A DNA stretch of 64,000 nt from Podospora pseudocomata (Eukaryota; Ascomycota; Sordariomycetes; Sordariales; Podosporaceae). The stretch spans positions 5,208,001 through 5,272,000 of the forward strand of contig NW_026946363.1 in the NCBI RefSeq assembly GCF_035222375.1, given 5' to 3'. Below the pieces are notes generated by a model. It did no database searches, had not been told where the DNA came from, and saw only the letters and a list, made by a program, of their open reading frames with translations. Shown one piece after another: positions 46,817 through 59,541 of this stretch (positions are counted from its first letter, which is position 1; every line of letters starts with the position of its first letter). The position numbers and the translations under genes were made by a program.

Positions 46817-48333
46817 GATGGCGATGGTAGATGATCTGGCTCCGGGTGGGATGTTGTGTGTTTGGCGACCCGTCAACTCACCTCGAGGACCAAAGGTGAG
46901 AGAGAACTCCGGCAATGGTGAAGGGAAATCGGAGGTGCAGAAAGGGTGCAGGAGGGTGGGCAGGCAAATGCCTAAGTATATGAAGACGGTGAGGCGAGCC
47001 GGGGGAGGGTCAAACGGACGAGGGTCCGCCCTCGAAACAGCAGGCGCTAAGAGCAGCTCCCCCCGCGCAGGTGTTTAGGAGTTGTACCCCTGTATCTTTG
47101 AATCCCAGAGCAGTGGTCTGGGGACTCGGGGGGCTGTCTTTTGGGCTTCCCGGCTCACAGGTCAGCGGGAGCTAAGCAAGAGCCACTGTTATTCGTTTGT
47201 TCAGGTAGGCCGGCCCGCGATGAGGCCTGGTGGGGTGCGTGTTGAGAGTAGGGTTGATTGGATTGGTCTGAATAACAAACAAGACACAACGTGTTAGCCA
47301 GTGATGATCCGGGAAGTTGTCGTTTTGTGTATCCTTGCGGCAGAATCGTGGTGTAAAGCACCAGGACAGAAGGCAAAAGCTCAGAGAATGGGAAAAAGGT
47401 GAGTGTGAGCGAACAAGCACTGCTGTTGGACCAGCCCAATGTGATAGTTGCTTAAAGCAGCGCCAAATTAGGGGCCGGTCAGAGTGGGGCTTCCCTTGAC
47501 AAGCGAGAAGCGACGAGTTGGACAGGGGCCGGGGCGGCAGTGATGTGCTGAAATGTGGGATATGCTTTGGTGTGACAGGGTTGCAGGTGAATGTCCGTGT
47601 GCCCTCTGTGTGCTTTGTTTCTCGTCCGCGCCTCGACGATGGAAAGAGAGAGAGAGAATATCTAGGAAGGAAAACTCTGCTTACCTTCTGAGTGCGGCTG
47701 AAAGGTAGGCAGACACGAATTGAAACTGAAAAGCAGGAGAGGGCAATATGTGATGCGTCTTTGGGTCAGAAAACTATCTACTTGAAGGGGGCCAAAGGCA
47801 GTCAGCGGTTACTCCTTTTGGGGGGCTAATTTGTTGCTTTACGGGCACTGGAAGCAACAGCTGGGTAAAACTCACAGAAACAGCTCGTCTGATCAGCCCG
47901 AGCCCCCAAAATCCACTTGGCAGGTGAGCGTCTGCGGAGGGAAAAGAAGAAGCACCAGAAGAAGATCGTGATGGCGTCGGGACTCAACCGCCTGGAGGTT
48001 CGAAAGACCGCGTGTGATTGGTCAAAACAACTGGAACCTGCAGCAGGGATGGGCGCTAAAGTTGTATTCTTAGCCCAGACGTTTGTGATTGGTCAGAACT
48101 TGCCGCTTACCAGAACAACGTCAACCACAGCAACGGCAATGGGTATCCCGACGACAGTTATCGTGAGCCTCTTCCTCTAAGTAGTACCGGACCGATTACG
48201 ACAACTATTCGATAGAATGAAGCGCCAGATCAGCAGATCTACTGTGAGGGGTGGACAATGGTCCTGATGGCGCCGAGGTCTGATGTATCGATGCTCCAAA
48301 GGTGATATCGTTTGTTTGTGAAGGGTACGGAGG
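46817..48333 (-). promoter_or_regulatory. Very long ATG-free leader and promoter of the unnamed gene
   Basis: Read on the minus strand, 1517 nt upstream of the start contain no ATG at all (no CAT on the plus strand from 46817 to 48333), whereas the plus strand has many ATGs there. Two copies of TGTGATTGGTCA (48013-48024 and 48084-48095), that is CCAATCACA on the minus strand, mark a likely promoter, implying a leader of roughly 1.1 kb. A possible leader intron runs from a GTAAGC donor at 47684 to a TTATTCAG acceptor near 47270 with a GCTAACAC branch site. Confidence 0.55.
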
Positions 48334-51300
48334 CATATGCTAAGTGTGTTGGACAGGAACACAAGGACTCATCTTTGGATGTAGCGGGAGCCAAATCCGT
48401 ATATGTATGCGCGAATCAGCCTTTTTTTTCCCATAGCCGCCTAGTAGAGACTACGTCCCCCATCTGAGAATGCTACGTCCTGTATGCTCGATGGAGCGCG
48501 CGCCACGAGGTTTCCCGTCATGATTCACCATTTCCCGATGGCCAACTGGCGGCTCTTCTGAGATTTTGATATAGAAGCCGCGCTTAATCCTTCTCTGACC
48601 ACCTTGTGGACCTGCCTTTCTCCAGGCCAACCGGCGGCGCGCGGCTGTAAACGCGCTTACAGTCGCAAAAGCTGTCTAGAATATGTCTGTTGGTTGGTGT
48701 ATCAGAGACTGCTAGCTGGTACGTATCCTTCGCCGTTGAATCTAGTGAAGCTATTGGATCAGCAGTCAAAGGTCTTGGTGCTACCTTGTCCCTGCGAATA
48801 TAACCTCGACAGAGCGCGCGCCTGCTCCTCCGGCAACCCTTTGGCAACTGGGCCTCATTGGAGGGTCTGGACAACCTTTGGATCCTTGAAGCGGTTTCTG
48901 GTGCCCGCGGCTCTCGTCGTCCTTCTTTTTTCTTGAGGGTATGCTTCGGGCACACCATTACTCCCGCTCATGGACTGAGAAGATGGTGGGCATGGCGAGT
49001 CCAAACATCGAACTTGAACTAGAATCGGTTGGCAGGATGTAATGGACACTGTTGGTTTCCCTGTTAGATCGAAAGCGTAGCCGCTATTGACTTTCCAACA
49101 GCTTTCCAAGTTCAAGGAGGATGCGGGTAGCCGCGTGAATCACCCTGTTCGACATCGCTGACCAGGTGGTCACGCCATGCCAGTGATACCGATGGTGCCG
49201 GTATTTTTCTCCGAGAAGGTCTCCATTGTAGGCCTGTGTCATGACGCTCGGTGCATTTCCATCCGTATTTGCTGATGTGACCTTCGAACATTGAGTTGAG
49301 TGTGAGCAGGAAAAAGCATGGGACTCACACCAAGTGCTTGATATACCCCGTCAAGTAGTTGACGCTCTTGAAACAGGAGCCAGCTACGCAAGATACACCG
49401 CTCTCCTTGGACAGAAACACCTGTTATCGAGACTTGGTTACAATTTAGACTAGGGTTGCGATCCTCTTCGCTTGTGAACAACTATGGTTTCCCAACATTC
49501 ATGGCTTCGGCCAACGACTATGCTCGACACACGCCACTCATGTGCGCTCGCTCCTTCTCTGTGCAAGCCTGTATGTTGCTGGATCCTGCTGGCGTTACGA
49601 GCGCCTCCGAAGGATCTGTAACCTCACTTTCCTCTCGAAGGGGACCATCAGAATGGCCAGGCCCACCTGATACCCTTTGCTATGTAGGTGAGCGGCACCG
49701 TCCGCTCATCGGCCGAGAACTCTGCGGTTTAACCTCACATTTGGCCCATGGTGATGGGTGCTCATGACTGTTCTGAGCGGAGGTGTTCCCAACATGATGC
49801 AGCCCAGCATCACAATGACCCTGACCGCTTGTCCTGTGCCTTTGACATATGCCTCCAGAGGCCTTGCCATAAGGTAACCTAGCAGTAGTTCATGCACAAG
49901 GCGCAGTATTACTTCAGACCCCGGTCGTCCCAGGTAGGATTGGTCCTTGCTAGTTGTGTGTATGCCTGCTTGATTCCATTCTTGACTCAGGAGGAGCACT
50001 GATGGTTGTGCGACACCCTCGGCGAGGGTCAGACCTATTGTCTGAAAGACTAAGGGGCGTAAGGTAGTGTCGGACTTGGCCGGTGTTGTGACATCCAATA
50101 TTATCGGCTGGGTCACCGCGAGGAACAAGGAGTTTGTAAGAACAGATCGGTTAAGTCGATGTCGTGGTACGGGCTGGCATCGAGGAGAACTTGAAGGCGG
50201 CAGCTCGGCTGCTCGAGCAGTATCTCTTGAAGTCAGAAATGGCTTCCCAGGAAACGCAATATTGTGGAGTTGAACGTACATGCCTGTTTGCAGCAGCGGC
50301 TGGTTTAACAACTCCTGGCCGAGAAGTTTCGATAACTGCCGACAAGCCGACCAAAAGACAAGTAAACAAATTGAGCGTGAATATAGTAAGCGGTTCCTGC
50401 CCTCATTTCGTTTGGGAAGAATCCAGGCAAAGAAGGCCAGGCACGAGAGAGGAGCGCCTTCCTCAGTCAAGTATCCAAAAGGTGTTGATAAAGCCTCGAG
50501 CTTGCACTTTGACAGGTCGCTCTTTCATCATTAACATTGGAAGGCCCTGACTCTTGCAGTGCAGGATTTTCTTTTGCTCTACCTTCCAGATCAAGCGCAG
50601 CACCGACCCGAGCCCTTTCCCTTACCAAGCAGGAGCTACATGCCCACAGCACCGTATATCCATGCGTAGAGACGGGAGCTATGGATGATTACATGATTCC
50701 GATCGAGCTTCGTGTGTCTAGCAATTCTACCTCCTCTCATTGCCCAGTATATCATAACGTGATGGCAGCTATTCGCTGACAAAGCCCACCGACCACCCCA
50801 TTCCTACTCATCTTTTGAGGGACCACTCAGTCGACCTTGAAGGATGCCTGCCAGCCTTACCCTCGACAAAACCAGTTCGAAGTGGCGTTTGAACAGACCC
50901 TATCATGCCCCATCTTGTGTTCTCAATGCATTTCCGCTGTGTGAGTTGATTGGGCAGCAAGGCAATGATGCCCAATCGTCACAGAGCTCTGATCGGCAGT
51001 CAAACCACATCAACACCAAAGCTCATAGCCTGGTAAAACTCTCCAATTCCACAACAGGGCATTGCGTGGACGGCAACTCAGGTAGTTGGCATCCATGTCA
51101 TGGAGGGTGAACATCCATTGAATGACGATTCCACAACAGGGGCTCACAGTCAGGACCTATCCATTTGTGTCGTTATGGGCGCGAAGCCAGAAGCAGACTT
51201 GCCACTTGGGGCTTGCAATTCCAGCCGTTCATCTTGCTCTGCCGTCTCCGCCTCGTCATGCGGAGGAGACAGCACGCTGCGATGTTAGACTCGGTGGCAG

Positions 51301-54300
51301 CTCAGCCGCCGGGTCTCCATCATCTCTCCACCCCATGACATCGGATCATCACAAGCTACGCTCAAGTCACAGTGGAGGTAGAACGAGCATATCACCCGGT
51401 GATGTCGTAGCAGTTTGGTAACTGAACCGGGCGGAAGTAGTACACCAGGTAAGAACAAGCCAAGCAGGATCATCTCATCATCAGCCCGAAATGAAGCCGA
51501 CATCGTCGTTGCCACCGTCAACTTTCATTGCCCTTCACAGTTGTGAACCATGGAATGGACCGCGCAAGAATTCCCTTCAGCCTCATCTGAGACCAAGAAC
51601 GATAGTCATGTTCTGGAACAAAATGGATTTCCACAGCTCATCAATGGCTGGCCCTGCTGGACTCATCCTGCCCAACCAATACGACAAGCCAACACCACCA
51701 CAAGGCTTCCAGGTAAGCTCTAACGGGAAGATGTAGGAGGATAGATCTGGCCCTTTACAATACCTCCCATGTTTGACCCCAACCTCCCCGTTTCCTTGTC
51801 TTTTCGTCGTCAAGGACGTAAACAATCCCAAACTGTCGATATTGTCAGGAGGTGCCGGGACCAATCTGATAACCCACTCTGACACTCTAACCAATAATCT
51901 CCCCAGTACCCCCTCTTCAAATAACAAACATCTGACATTGCCAATCCCCCGGAGTACCTCCCCGTGTTTACGGTTACAGAAGGCACCTTAAAACGTGGAA
52001 ACCAAGATATCTCCCCGCTCTCGCTGTCGAATGAGAGCCCAACGATCATCCTCTACACTTCTATTCGCTACACGGAAAGCAGCAGCTTTTCAGACGCCCC
52101 CCGTTGCGGGGAACCATAATGGAGGGAGCTTATTACTGGATGTGGAAAGGCTTTCCTTTTGACGATGAGAGTGAGGCTTGACGTTGGGTTATCAACATTC
52201 GTGATGTAAGGTTCTTGTGAAGCCCAAGACCTAGAGTCACGGGTCGGCTGATGGACAGGCAGAAATGGATAGAACCGGAGCCATACCGACAAGCCGGCCA
52301 ACACAAGCCCATGGCAACAGCTGCACAGAAAGGGTCAAGTGATGCCATGCTATGCCTGCCTCCGAGCTCTTCGTCCTCAGCTCCGGCGTCGTACATACAT
52401 TACATACAGACTCCACCAAGCCACATTCTATATGTTGTGGTATGCCAAAAAGAGCAAGATAAGAAAAGAAGTAATCAGATATCACGCAACACACACACAC
52501 ACACACACACATACACACACAGAAACCGCAGTCCTCCGAAGATGTTACCCACCCTCCATCGGCATCACCACCATCCCCATCGGGTAGAGTTCCGGTATTG
52601 TTTCAGCAGTCGAGAAGAAGCAAAGTATTAAAGCCTACGTAGCAAGCGAGACATGAAAGTAGTTCCGAGGGGTGTAAGAAATCCGGGGTAATCACCCCGT
52701 TGCCTTTGTGCAACCTGCTCCCGACCTTGAAGGTCCGTCCATCGGTCGAGTGTGTTCTCAAAGGTCCCTCATTCCGTTGCGCTCAAGGAACTTCTCCTCG
52801 CGATACGCCACGCGACCCGACCCATATCAAGACCAAGGCGCGGTATCAGATTGAAGGGGTGCAAGCAGAAAACATTATCAAGATGTGAAAAGCGAAATTG
52901 CATTACCAGCATCACAGCGTCTGTGTGTTTCGAGTTATCGCGGCAGAGAAGAAGAAGCGATATCATCATCATGGTGGTAATTTCTACGCGCCCTGTGGGA
53001 GATGAGAAACAGGCTTGCCCACGGGGGTTGTGAATCTGGTCAAGCGCGACATTACACATTTACAAAATTTGACCGGGGGGTTGTGGCGTGGTCGTCTTCC
53101 AAGAACTCTTCTATGAACTTGAGAATGACCCGCTGGTGTGAGTGTGTGACTGGTACTGTAGGATGAAACCGATAGGGCTCGGAGAGAGTGAGAAAATTCA
53201 CCCAACCGCCAAATGGAAAAGGAACTTTTGGGAGAATGCTGACAGACCTACAGATTGGAACTTCCATGATGCTGGTCTTTCATCATTCCTTTTTTCTTGA
53301 AACACGGTACAGCTGGATAGAAGCGAGCGAGAGCGCCTTCCTATCCCGGAACAGTGGTAGGTGGTTGGGGGCACGGGATAGATGGAGGGGGAGGTGGACA
53401 TGACCGAAGAAGATGGAGGGGAGTGACAGCTTTCGCGTGATTTGTTGTTCATGTTCACCAAGAAGTTCCGCGATTCGTCCCTCAGAAACGAAGAAGCCCA
53501 GTGAAATTCCTGAAACACGAGGAAAATCGCCCGTTACGGGTGATTTCTAACCAGTCAGCACACAACTTTGTGAGCCATTCTTGTCCAACCGACTCATCTA
53601 CTCTCTGTTGTGAGAGGCTGTGTCTGGTCGCATGCACCGCCTCTTTTGCCCACGCCAAGCCAGCGTGTCTGCTCACTTCCGTGACGCGCAAGAGAAAGAT
53701 CCGCCAGCAGCCGAGAGAGAGCTGCGAGAAAGTGGCGCAGCTGCAGGCTCTCCTCAAGTCTTCAACAAGAACAAGCAAGAGAAGGCTCCCACACCACATC
53801 CAGCCAGAAGAGACAACACATCTTGCGTTTGATGATACATTGTGTCGTCACCTGATCGGATTCGGTTTAAGGATTCATGCGGAAGATTGGGTGTGGGAGC
53901 CCTGCATCGAGTATACGATCCCTTCGTGTTTGCGATATATGGCCTCTTTTCTTATTCTGTAAGAGCAACCCTCATTGCCGACGTTATTAATAAGACCATC
54001 GAGTAAGTGCAGAAAACCATGTTCTCTTCGTTCACGGCCCAGTGATTTGCCAGGCCTGGGGTGGGAGGGCTCGGTCAATCTTTTCGCAGCGGAACTATAC
54101 CGAACCTACGGCGCAGCGTTGCGTTCCACCCGGCACTGCGGGGGGAGGGGTAGTGTAGGAAGCCACGATGAGAACTGATGAGAGAATATCATGAGAAGCT
54201 GCAAAAACCCGCATGGGAATTCCGTGGATGTGTGATTGTGATCTGATGGAGGGGCTCGATCTTCAATGTCATGACAAACCACTTCCCGGTTGGCTTCGGA

Positions 54301-55737
54301 CCGCTCATTCTCGTTTCATGGAACTTTGATGGTGATGTCGGTGGGTGCCGGGCTGTTTGTTCCAGCACCGAGATGCGAAGACGGCAGGCAAAGTGGAGCC
54401 GTGACAAGGCCATATCCATCACTGGCCCACACCGACTTTTGGGCTTGGTGGTTGAGCGCCGAGCGTCTTGCCTTTTTCTCAACCCGCGATGCGTTGGCCG
54501 CCAGTGGCCTCGTCACGCCTCCATCTGGCGCCGCTCCCTGCATCCCCGGCTCCTTGGGCTGGCGCCTTTCGCTGCGGGCCAAGCTTTCCCATCTTGACTG
54601 CATGTTTGCCTAATCCGGTGCTGTCAGTTCCCAAGTGCGTGGGAGCGTGCCATCATGAAGTCTGGAGCCTCTGTTGTTTTCCATGAAGCCTCTCGCTTGG
54701 ATCGAGATAAGACATTGGCATCTCGTGCACGGACTGACGGGTGTTTATTAGTCGATGGTTGACAACAATTGACAGCCTGTCTAGCTAGGCCCCCTCCGTG
54801 CTCCCGCAAGGCCTCTCGAAAGACCGAATTCCTTATGTGACGTTGCTTGGACTAAATATAGTCTTGTCGAACAACACAGCAGTGTGTGTACAATCGAAGC
54901 TGGAAGAGTTGACTTACAGGTTCACAGCGTCTAGGTCTTACGAGTGAGTGAATCTCCGTCATGCCGATCGCTGGTCAGAGCCCAAAACACCCATCACCTG
55001 CTGGTCCCAGCCCGGTATAGCTTGGCCAGTTCCGAGCTGTCTTGAACCTCACAAGACATTTGTCGACTTTGGGTGCCGTCACCGGTCTGCCTCGCCAGCT
55101 GCCGACGACGAGGACACGCATTAAAGAAGTGCTTTTCCCTGTGATAGTCCGGCTGGCCCGTTGTCCGAATATGCTGACGTATCGTATCCGAAGCCGAGGA
55201 CCCTCTCTTGAAGCTCTCAGCCTGGGGAAATAAGGTACTGCAGATTAATATTCCAAGAACAGTTCCGCGGCATCGCTCTGTGTCCACAGCTGGCCTGCCG
55301 TGGCCGACAGTGGTGTCTCGCTTGACGGGCCGCCCACCGCTTGCGTCACGTCATCCGCAGTTCAAAGAGAGCAGCAGAGCAAGAGTCGAGTGAGGTCGAA
55401 ACGGACCGGATTGCTGCTTGATGTTTGGGACCTTGATACTGCGCCGTCCGTACCTCGTCGGGTTCAACCGCTGTCGTGCAAGGCCAGCCAGGCAAGGCTC
55501 TACACAGTACACGTCGAAGTACGGTGGTCTCATGGAATTGACGCGTCGGCGGTCGCGCCCAATCCTTCGTTGATTTTTGATTTTTTGTACGGGACAATGG
55601 AACAATACAACAACATCCAAGGTCGCAAGGCAGCCCCGCAAAGTTACGAGGTACCTTCCTGCCTCAACGCCCCTCTTCCCCGTTCGGAGCTGGACCCCTC
55701 TTTAAGTGAGGAGCACCCCGCCAGCCACAGCAAAATG
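48334..55737. other. Gene-poor region between two divergent promoters, 7.4 kb
   Basis: No protein family is recognisable. The longest open frame is minus strand 49706-50470 (254 codons, Leu-rich, non-informative). A CA-dinucleotide repeat lies at about 52489-52520. Probably distal regulatory DNA for the unnamed gene (left) and hap2 (right), possibly with decayed sequence around 49-52 kb. Confidence 0.45.
52489..52520. repeat. CA dinucleotide microsatellite
   Basis: A run of about 15 CA units with one T interruption (ACACATACACAC). Confidence 0.9.
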
Positions 55738-55862
55738 GGCTGCGGGCCGCCCCACTTTGCGAGCTGATTCATCCAACCAAATCCTGCAGTTAAAGAACTC
55801 TGACCGCGCCCTCAAATCATCTTTCGGCTCTCCCTCGTCTCTCCTTCCTTTCCCTCGCACAA

Positions 55863-56010
55863 CCAATCAACCACCCAATCATCCTCTCCACTTGTCAAGC
55901 GTTCCAGTGAGGGTGGGAAAAGCCAATCCAAGCCAATCCGACGAACCCAAAATTTCCATCAAATCAACGGCCGCCCTCGACCGCAAAAGCCAATACGGAG
56001 ACAGCCCAAT
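55863..56010 (+). promoter_or_regulatory. Cluster of six CCAAT boxes upstream of hap2
   Basis: CCAAT occurs on the plus strand at 55863, 55875, 55923, 55933, 55990 and 56006, six times in 148 bp and all in one orientation. The first two continue as CCAATCA, the preferred form for the Hap complex. The cluster lies just upstream of the probable first leader exon of hap2, which encodes a subunit of the factor that binds CCAAT. Confidence 0.65.
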
Positions 56011-58617
56011 AAGCTGTCAAAGAAGAGAGAGCCGCAACCTGGCTCCCAAAGTCTAAATCGCGTTCCCTTCCCGTACGGATACCCCGCGCACCGCCCGTGG
56101 TGCAAACGCCCCCGGGGCCACCAAGCACCAAACCGCCGGTGACCGCCCGGTCGCCCGCCAGAAAGCCGGCGCTTTGCAGCCTGCCGATTCCTCCACGTCT
56201 CTACATATATCCCGTGCCCATTGCCTTGCGCGCAAGGAGTCAAGAGGCGCAGCTCAGCCCTGCAACTGACCTCCCACAGTACGTTTTGTCTTTCTTTCTG
56301 AGGTTGTTTCATGGCCTTTATCGGCTCGTGTCGCTACCATGGAAAAGCAGTGTGCATTTCCACCACAACATCCCATACTCATGGCCCAATCCCATCCTTT
56401 CCCTTCCCATCCCGCATTGTAGTGCCAAGCTGGTGCACAATGGCTTCCCCTGGTCCTGGCTGTCAGAAGATCGTCCTGTTAGGTTGTGATGCAATGCGCA
56501 GCCCAGCCCCCCCGTCAAGGCAGTCAAGCGAGTCTTGCACGCATCAGACCCCCCCGGGAGAACAGGATGAGGATGGCGGGTCATCGGAACCGGCCCTGTC
56601 CCCCTGCTTGAAAGAGGCAAAAGCCCACTCACACACACTTGCCACAGGCCATCGCTTGGGATCGATTTTTTTTTTTTTGTTTTGGGGAACGCATGATCGT
56701 CTGGTCCCCACCCAGAGTTTCCAGCCCAGTTTCTTAGTTCTCTGTTTTGCAGCCAGTCATCGATCGAGCGCAAAAAGGCACCCAGGACCTAGCAACTAAC
56801 ACGAGCAAATCAGCTTGCGCCCGCGTGAGTCCAGGAACTGAAATCAACACCATCTGCCACAGGAGACCTATCACCGTCGTCGTCGTCGCGATCACGCCCA
56901 CCATTGGCCGTCGCGAAGTCCCGTGATAATTCCTATCTGCGGAGCCCAATTAACCCAGATCCCCCAGGCGTTCAATCAACGACGCTCCCCTTCAGGTCCA
57001 TCGCGGCTCTTACCACTAGCTGCGACAGCTGCAATCTTGGTTGCTGCCGAAGCGGAGTGCAGCCTGTGAAACTACCTATCAAGCAACTGTAAGTTCATCT
57101 TGGACCTACCACGATGCGGTTCCAGTGTGTTAGTTCGCGGGGCTTCCCTTTCTTCCCGTCGGACGGCGCTTTGGTCTTCCCGCAGCTGCATACCACACCG
57201 TCGATATCTCTCCTGGCAGGGCAGCAAGGTGCTTCATTCTTTACCTTCGCGTGACCCCAGAGCTGCTCCTGTCTCTCGCACTTTTCTTTCTTTTTGCTTC
57301 AAAATGAAACTCTGAAAACTGACACATTTGCCAGTTCGGACAGCCGATACAGTAGCTTGCTCATCCGACACCCAACGAAATCGTTGGATTTGACCGGTAT
57401 GTACACGCCTCTTTCTTCACTGTCTTATCCCAGTGTCACTCATGATCGATCCGGTCTGGCTGGCAACGGACGGCACGCCGGAACCCCTCAAATTCTGGCA
57501 CACACACACACATACACACGTAATCACCGTAGCTCGGTAGAATCAAAGACCTGTCTAAGTTTAGACAGCCGGTCAATATCTTCATTGATGTTACCTGTTT
57601 GCCTTCCTTGTCAACCCTTTTTGAAACACACCACCGCCCTGGACAGAAGAGGTAGATCGAAGTTCAGGAGATGGAGGGTGTTTGGAGAGGGGTAATGACA
57701 TGGGGGTTAGCCTTCCCTTTACCACCAGCCCTCTGCTTCCCAACCCAAAGGCTTGCAGCATCTATGTCTCCTGCCTGGGATTCCCCTACCGTTCCTTCAC
57801 CCCTTCCTCTCTGGCGCTGATAACCCTTGCTGGGCTTTGGGAGCGCGCTGAGTTGGTTGGCAAGGTGGGCCCTTGGGTCGTGCATATTCCGTCATGCATG
57901 CCAGCGCATCAGACTGGCACTGGCCCAAGGCGCCAAAAAGCGAGACTTGACCACCACTCAGGCGCCCTCCTCCCGTCGAATCATCCTGGCCTCTCACTTA
58001 TATGCCTTCTAGCAAAGACCCCCAGCACTAACATTTTCGATTTGGTAGACTGAGAGAGCCTGCGCCAACGCTGCGTCGTGCTCCCGTTGACAAGCTACCC
58101 GTCTCTTGTTGTTCAGACCGTTGGGCCGCGCGAGTCGGGAATTTCCCCAGGCTCGCCGTCACAGCATCGCAGAAAGCGCTCTCACGTGGCTGCGCTCACC
58201 CACGCCATCTCCCGAGAGGCCTTGGACTGAGCCACCCAAGTTTTGCCCCGCGACTACATCAGCCTGCATATGCTGTGGTGCGACCAATTGCACGGCACCC
58301 CTACCTTTTAATCGAGTGCCAACGCATCACTCCCAATAGATTGGGTGCACATCCAGCCCAATCCACAGGTACAGAGTGACTTTGGAGCTTAAACCCACAC
58401 AGTGAGCCCAAATAGATCAAGGACCTGGCTTCTCTATCACCGGCCTTGAACGACTTTTGGCATCAACCCGAGTGGTAAACCAACCTTTCACAGTGCAACC
58501 GACACCTCTACTCTCTCATACCGCCCCACTATAATCGGATTCCTTCTGTCCCTGCGCTACTGATTATCGCGATTTGTTGCGATTCGTCTCGGCTTCTCGT
58601 CGGCACATACTCACAGG
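56011..58617 (+). promoter_or_regulatory. Probable three-exon 5' leader of hap2
   Basis: Predicted leader exons: up to 56278 (donor GTACGT at 56279), 56814-57088 (acceptor CAG with AACTAAC branch site; donor GTAAGT at 57089) and 58049-58617 (acceptor TAG with CACTAAC branch site). The plus strand has no ATG in 55738-56310, 56694-57113 and 58005-58269, and just one in exon 3. Many ATGs occur in the two predicted introns (535 and 960 nt). The single leader ATG (58270) opens a 13-codon uORF ending at 58311. Three more CCAAT/ATTGG boxes lie at 58333-58362. Confidence 0.5.
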
Positions 58618-59541
58618 ATGATGGAATACGCACAATATCAACAACAACCACAAAGCGCGCATTCGCAACCACTTATTCAGACAGGTTACCCGAGCTCTGC
58701 AGGCGGCAACAGCATCACCTCTCCAGCTCACGGAGTTCAAACATCCCCGATACTCCCTTCTCAGCATCAACAGCCCTCGCCCACGCAAACCCACAACATG
58801 TATCAAACTCAGTATGCCATGCCCCAGCACAACATGCAATATGCTGTGCCGGGGATCCAAGCAGCTGCCATGGCCGCCACTGCTGCTGCTTCTGGATCGT
58901 CATATCCCTACATGTCCTCGGACCCAAGTCTGCAGCAGTCGCCAAGGATGTCTGGTGTTAACCCTAAGAAGGATGGCAGGACAGGCCCTCGTTCGCCTCA
59001 GCAGATGAACAGCATGCCGCAGCAAAGACGACTCAGCCAGGTTAACAGCCCGGGTGTTCCCAATGCGCCAGCCATGCTCAACCATGCCGGCCCACGCTCT
59101 ACCATCCCGCCCCCGATGACTGCGGCGCAGCAGATGCCCCCGCCACAGTCCCCCGAAATCGCTTCCGGAGCCGTTGAGGAGTCGCCATTGTATGTCAATG
59201 CTAAGCAATTCCACCGGATCCTGAAGCGCAGAGTAGCCCGGCAAAGGTTAGAGGAAGCGCTGCGTCTTACCAGCAAGGGCCGCAGACCTTACCTCCATGA
59301 GTCTAGGCACAATCATGCCATGCGGAGGCCCCGTGGACCCGGTGGGCGGTTCCTGACAGCCGACGAAGTGGCCCAGATGGAAAAGGACAAGGCAAATGGT
59401 GTCGAGACCAAGTTCGAGGACACGGCGACAAAGACATCCACGGGTGCCTCGAAAAGAAAATCAGACGGAGGCTCTGCGCCTGCGGCCAAAAAAGCGAAAA
59501 GAGCCAACTTGACACCCGAAGATGAAGAAGACGAGGAGTGA
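58618..59541 (+). CDS. hapB: CCAAT-binding factor subunit Hap2/HapB (NF-YA)
   Basis: Uninterrupted frame of 307 residues starting MMEYAQY. NF-YA proteins join the Hap3/Hap5 histone-fold dimer and give the complex its CCAAT specificity. The conserved core spans about 189-250: the subunit-interaction helix (SPLYVNAKQFHRILKRRVAR) followed by the DNA-binding part with RRPYLHESRHNHAMRRPRG and GGRF. The N-terminal half is Gln/Pro/Ser-rich, as in fungal HapB activators. The tail has two basic clusters (SKRKSD-like and KKAKR), likely nuclear import signals, and an acidic end DEEDEE. A CACAG directly before the first ATG could be a splice acceptor, so a further upstream coding exon cannot be wholly excluded. 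Confidence 0.96.
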   Translation: MMEYAQYQQQPQSAHSQPLIQTGYPSSAGGNSITSPAHGVQTSPILPSQHQQPSPTQTHNMYQTQYAMPQHNMQYAVPGIQAAAMAATAAASGSSYPYMSSDPSLQQSPRMSGVNPKKDGRTGPRSPQQMNSMPQQRRLSQVNSPGVPNAPAMLNHAGPRSTIPPPMTAAQQMPPPQSPEIASGAVEESPLYVNAKQFHRILKRRVARQRLEEALRLTSKGRRPYLHESRHNHAMRRPRGPGGRFLTADEVAQMEKDKANGVETKFEDTATKTSTGASKRKSDGGSAPAAKKAKRANLTPEDEEDEE

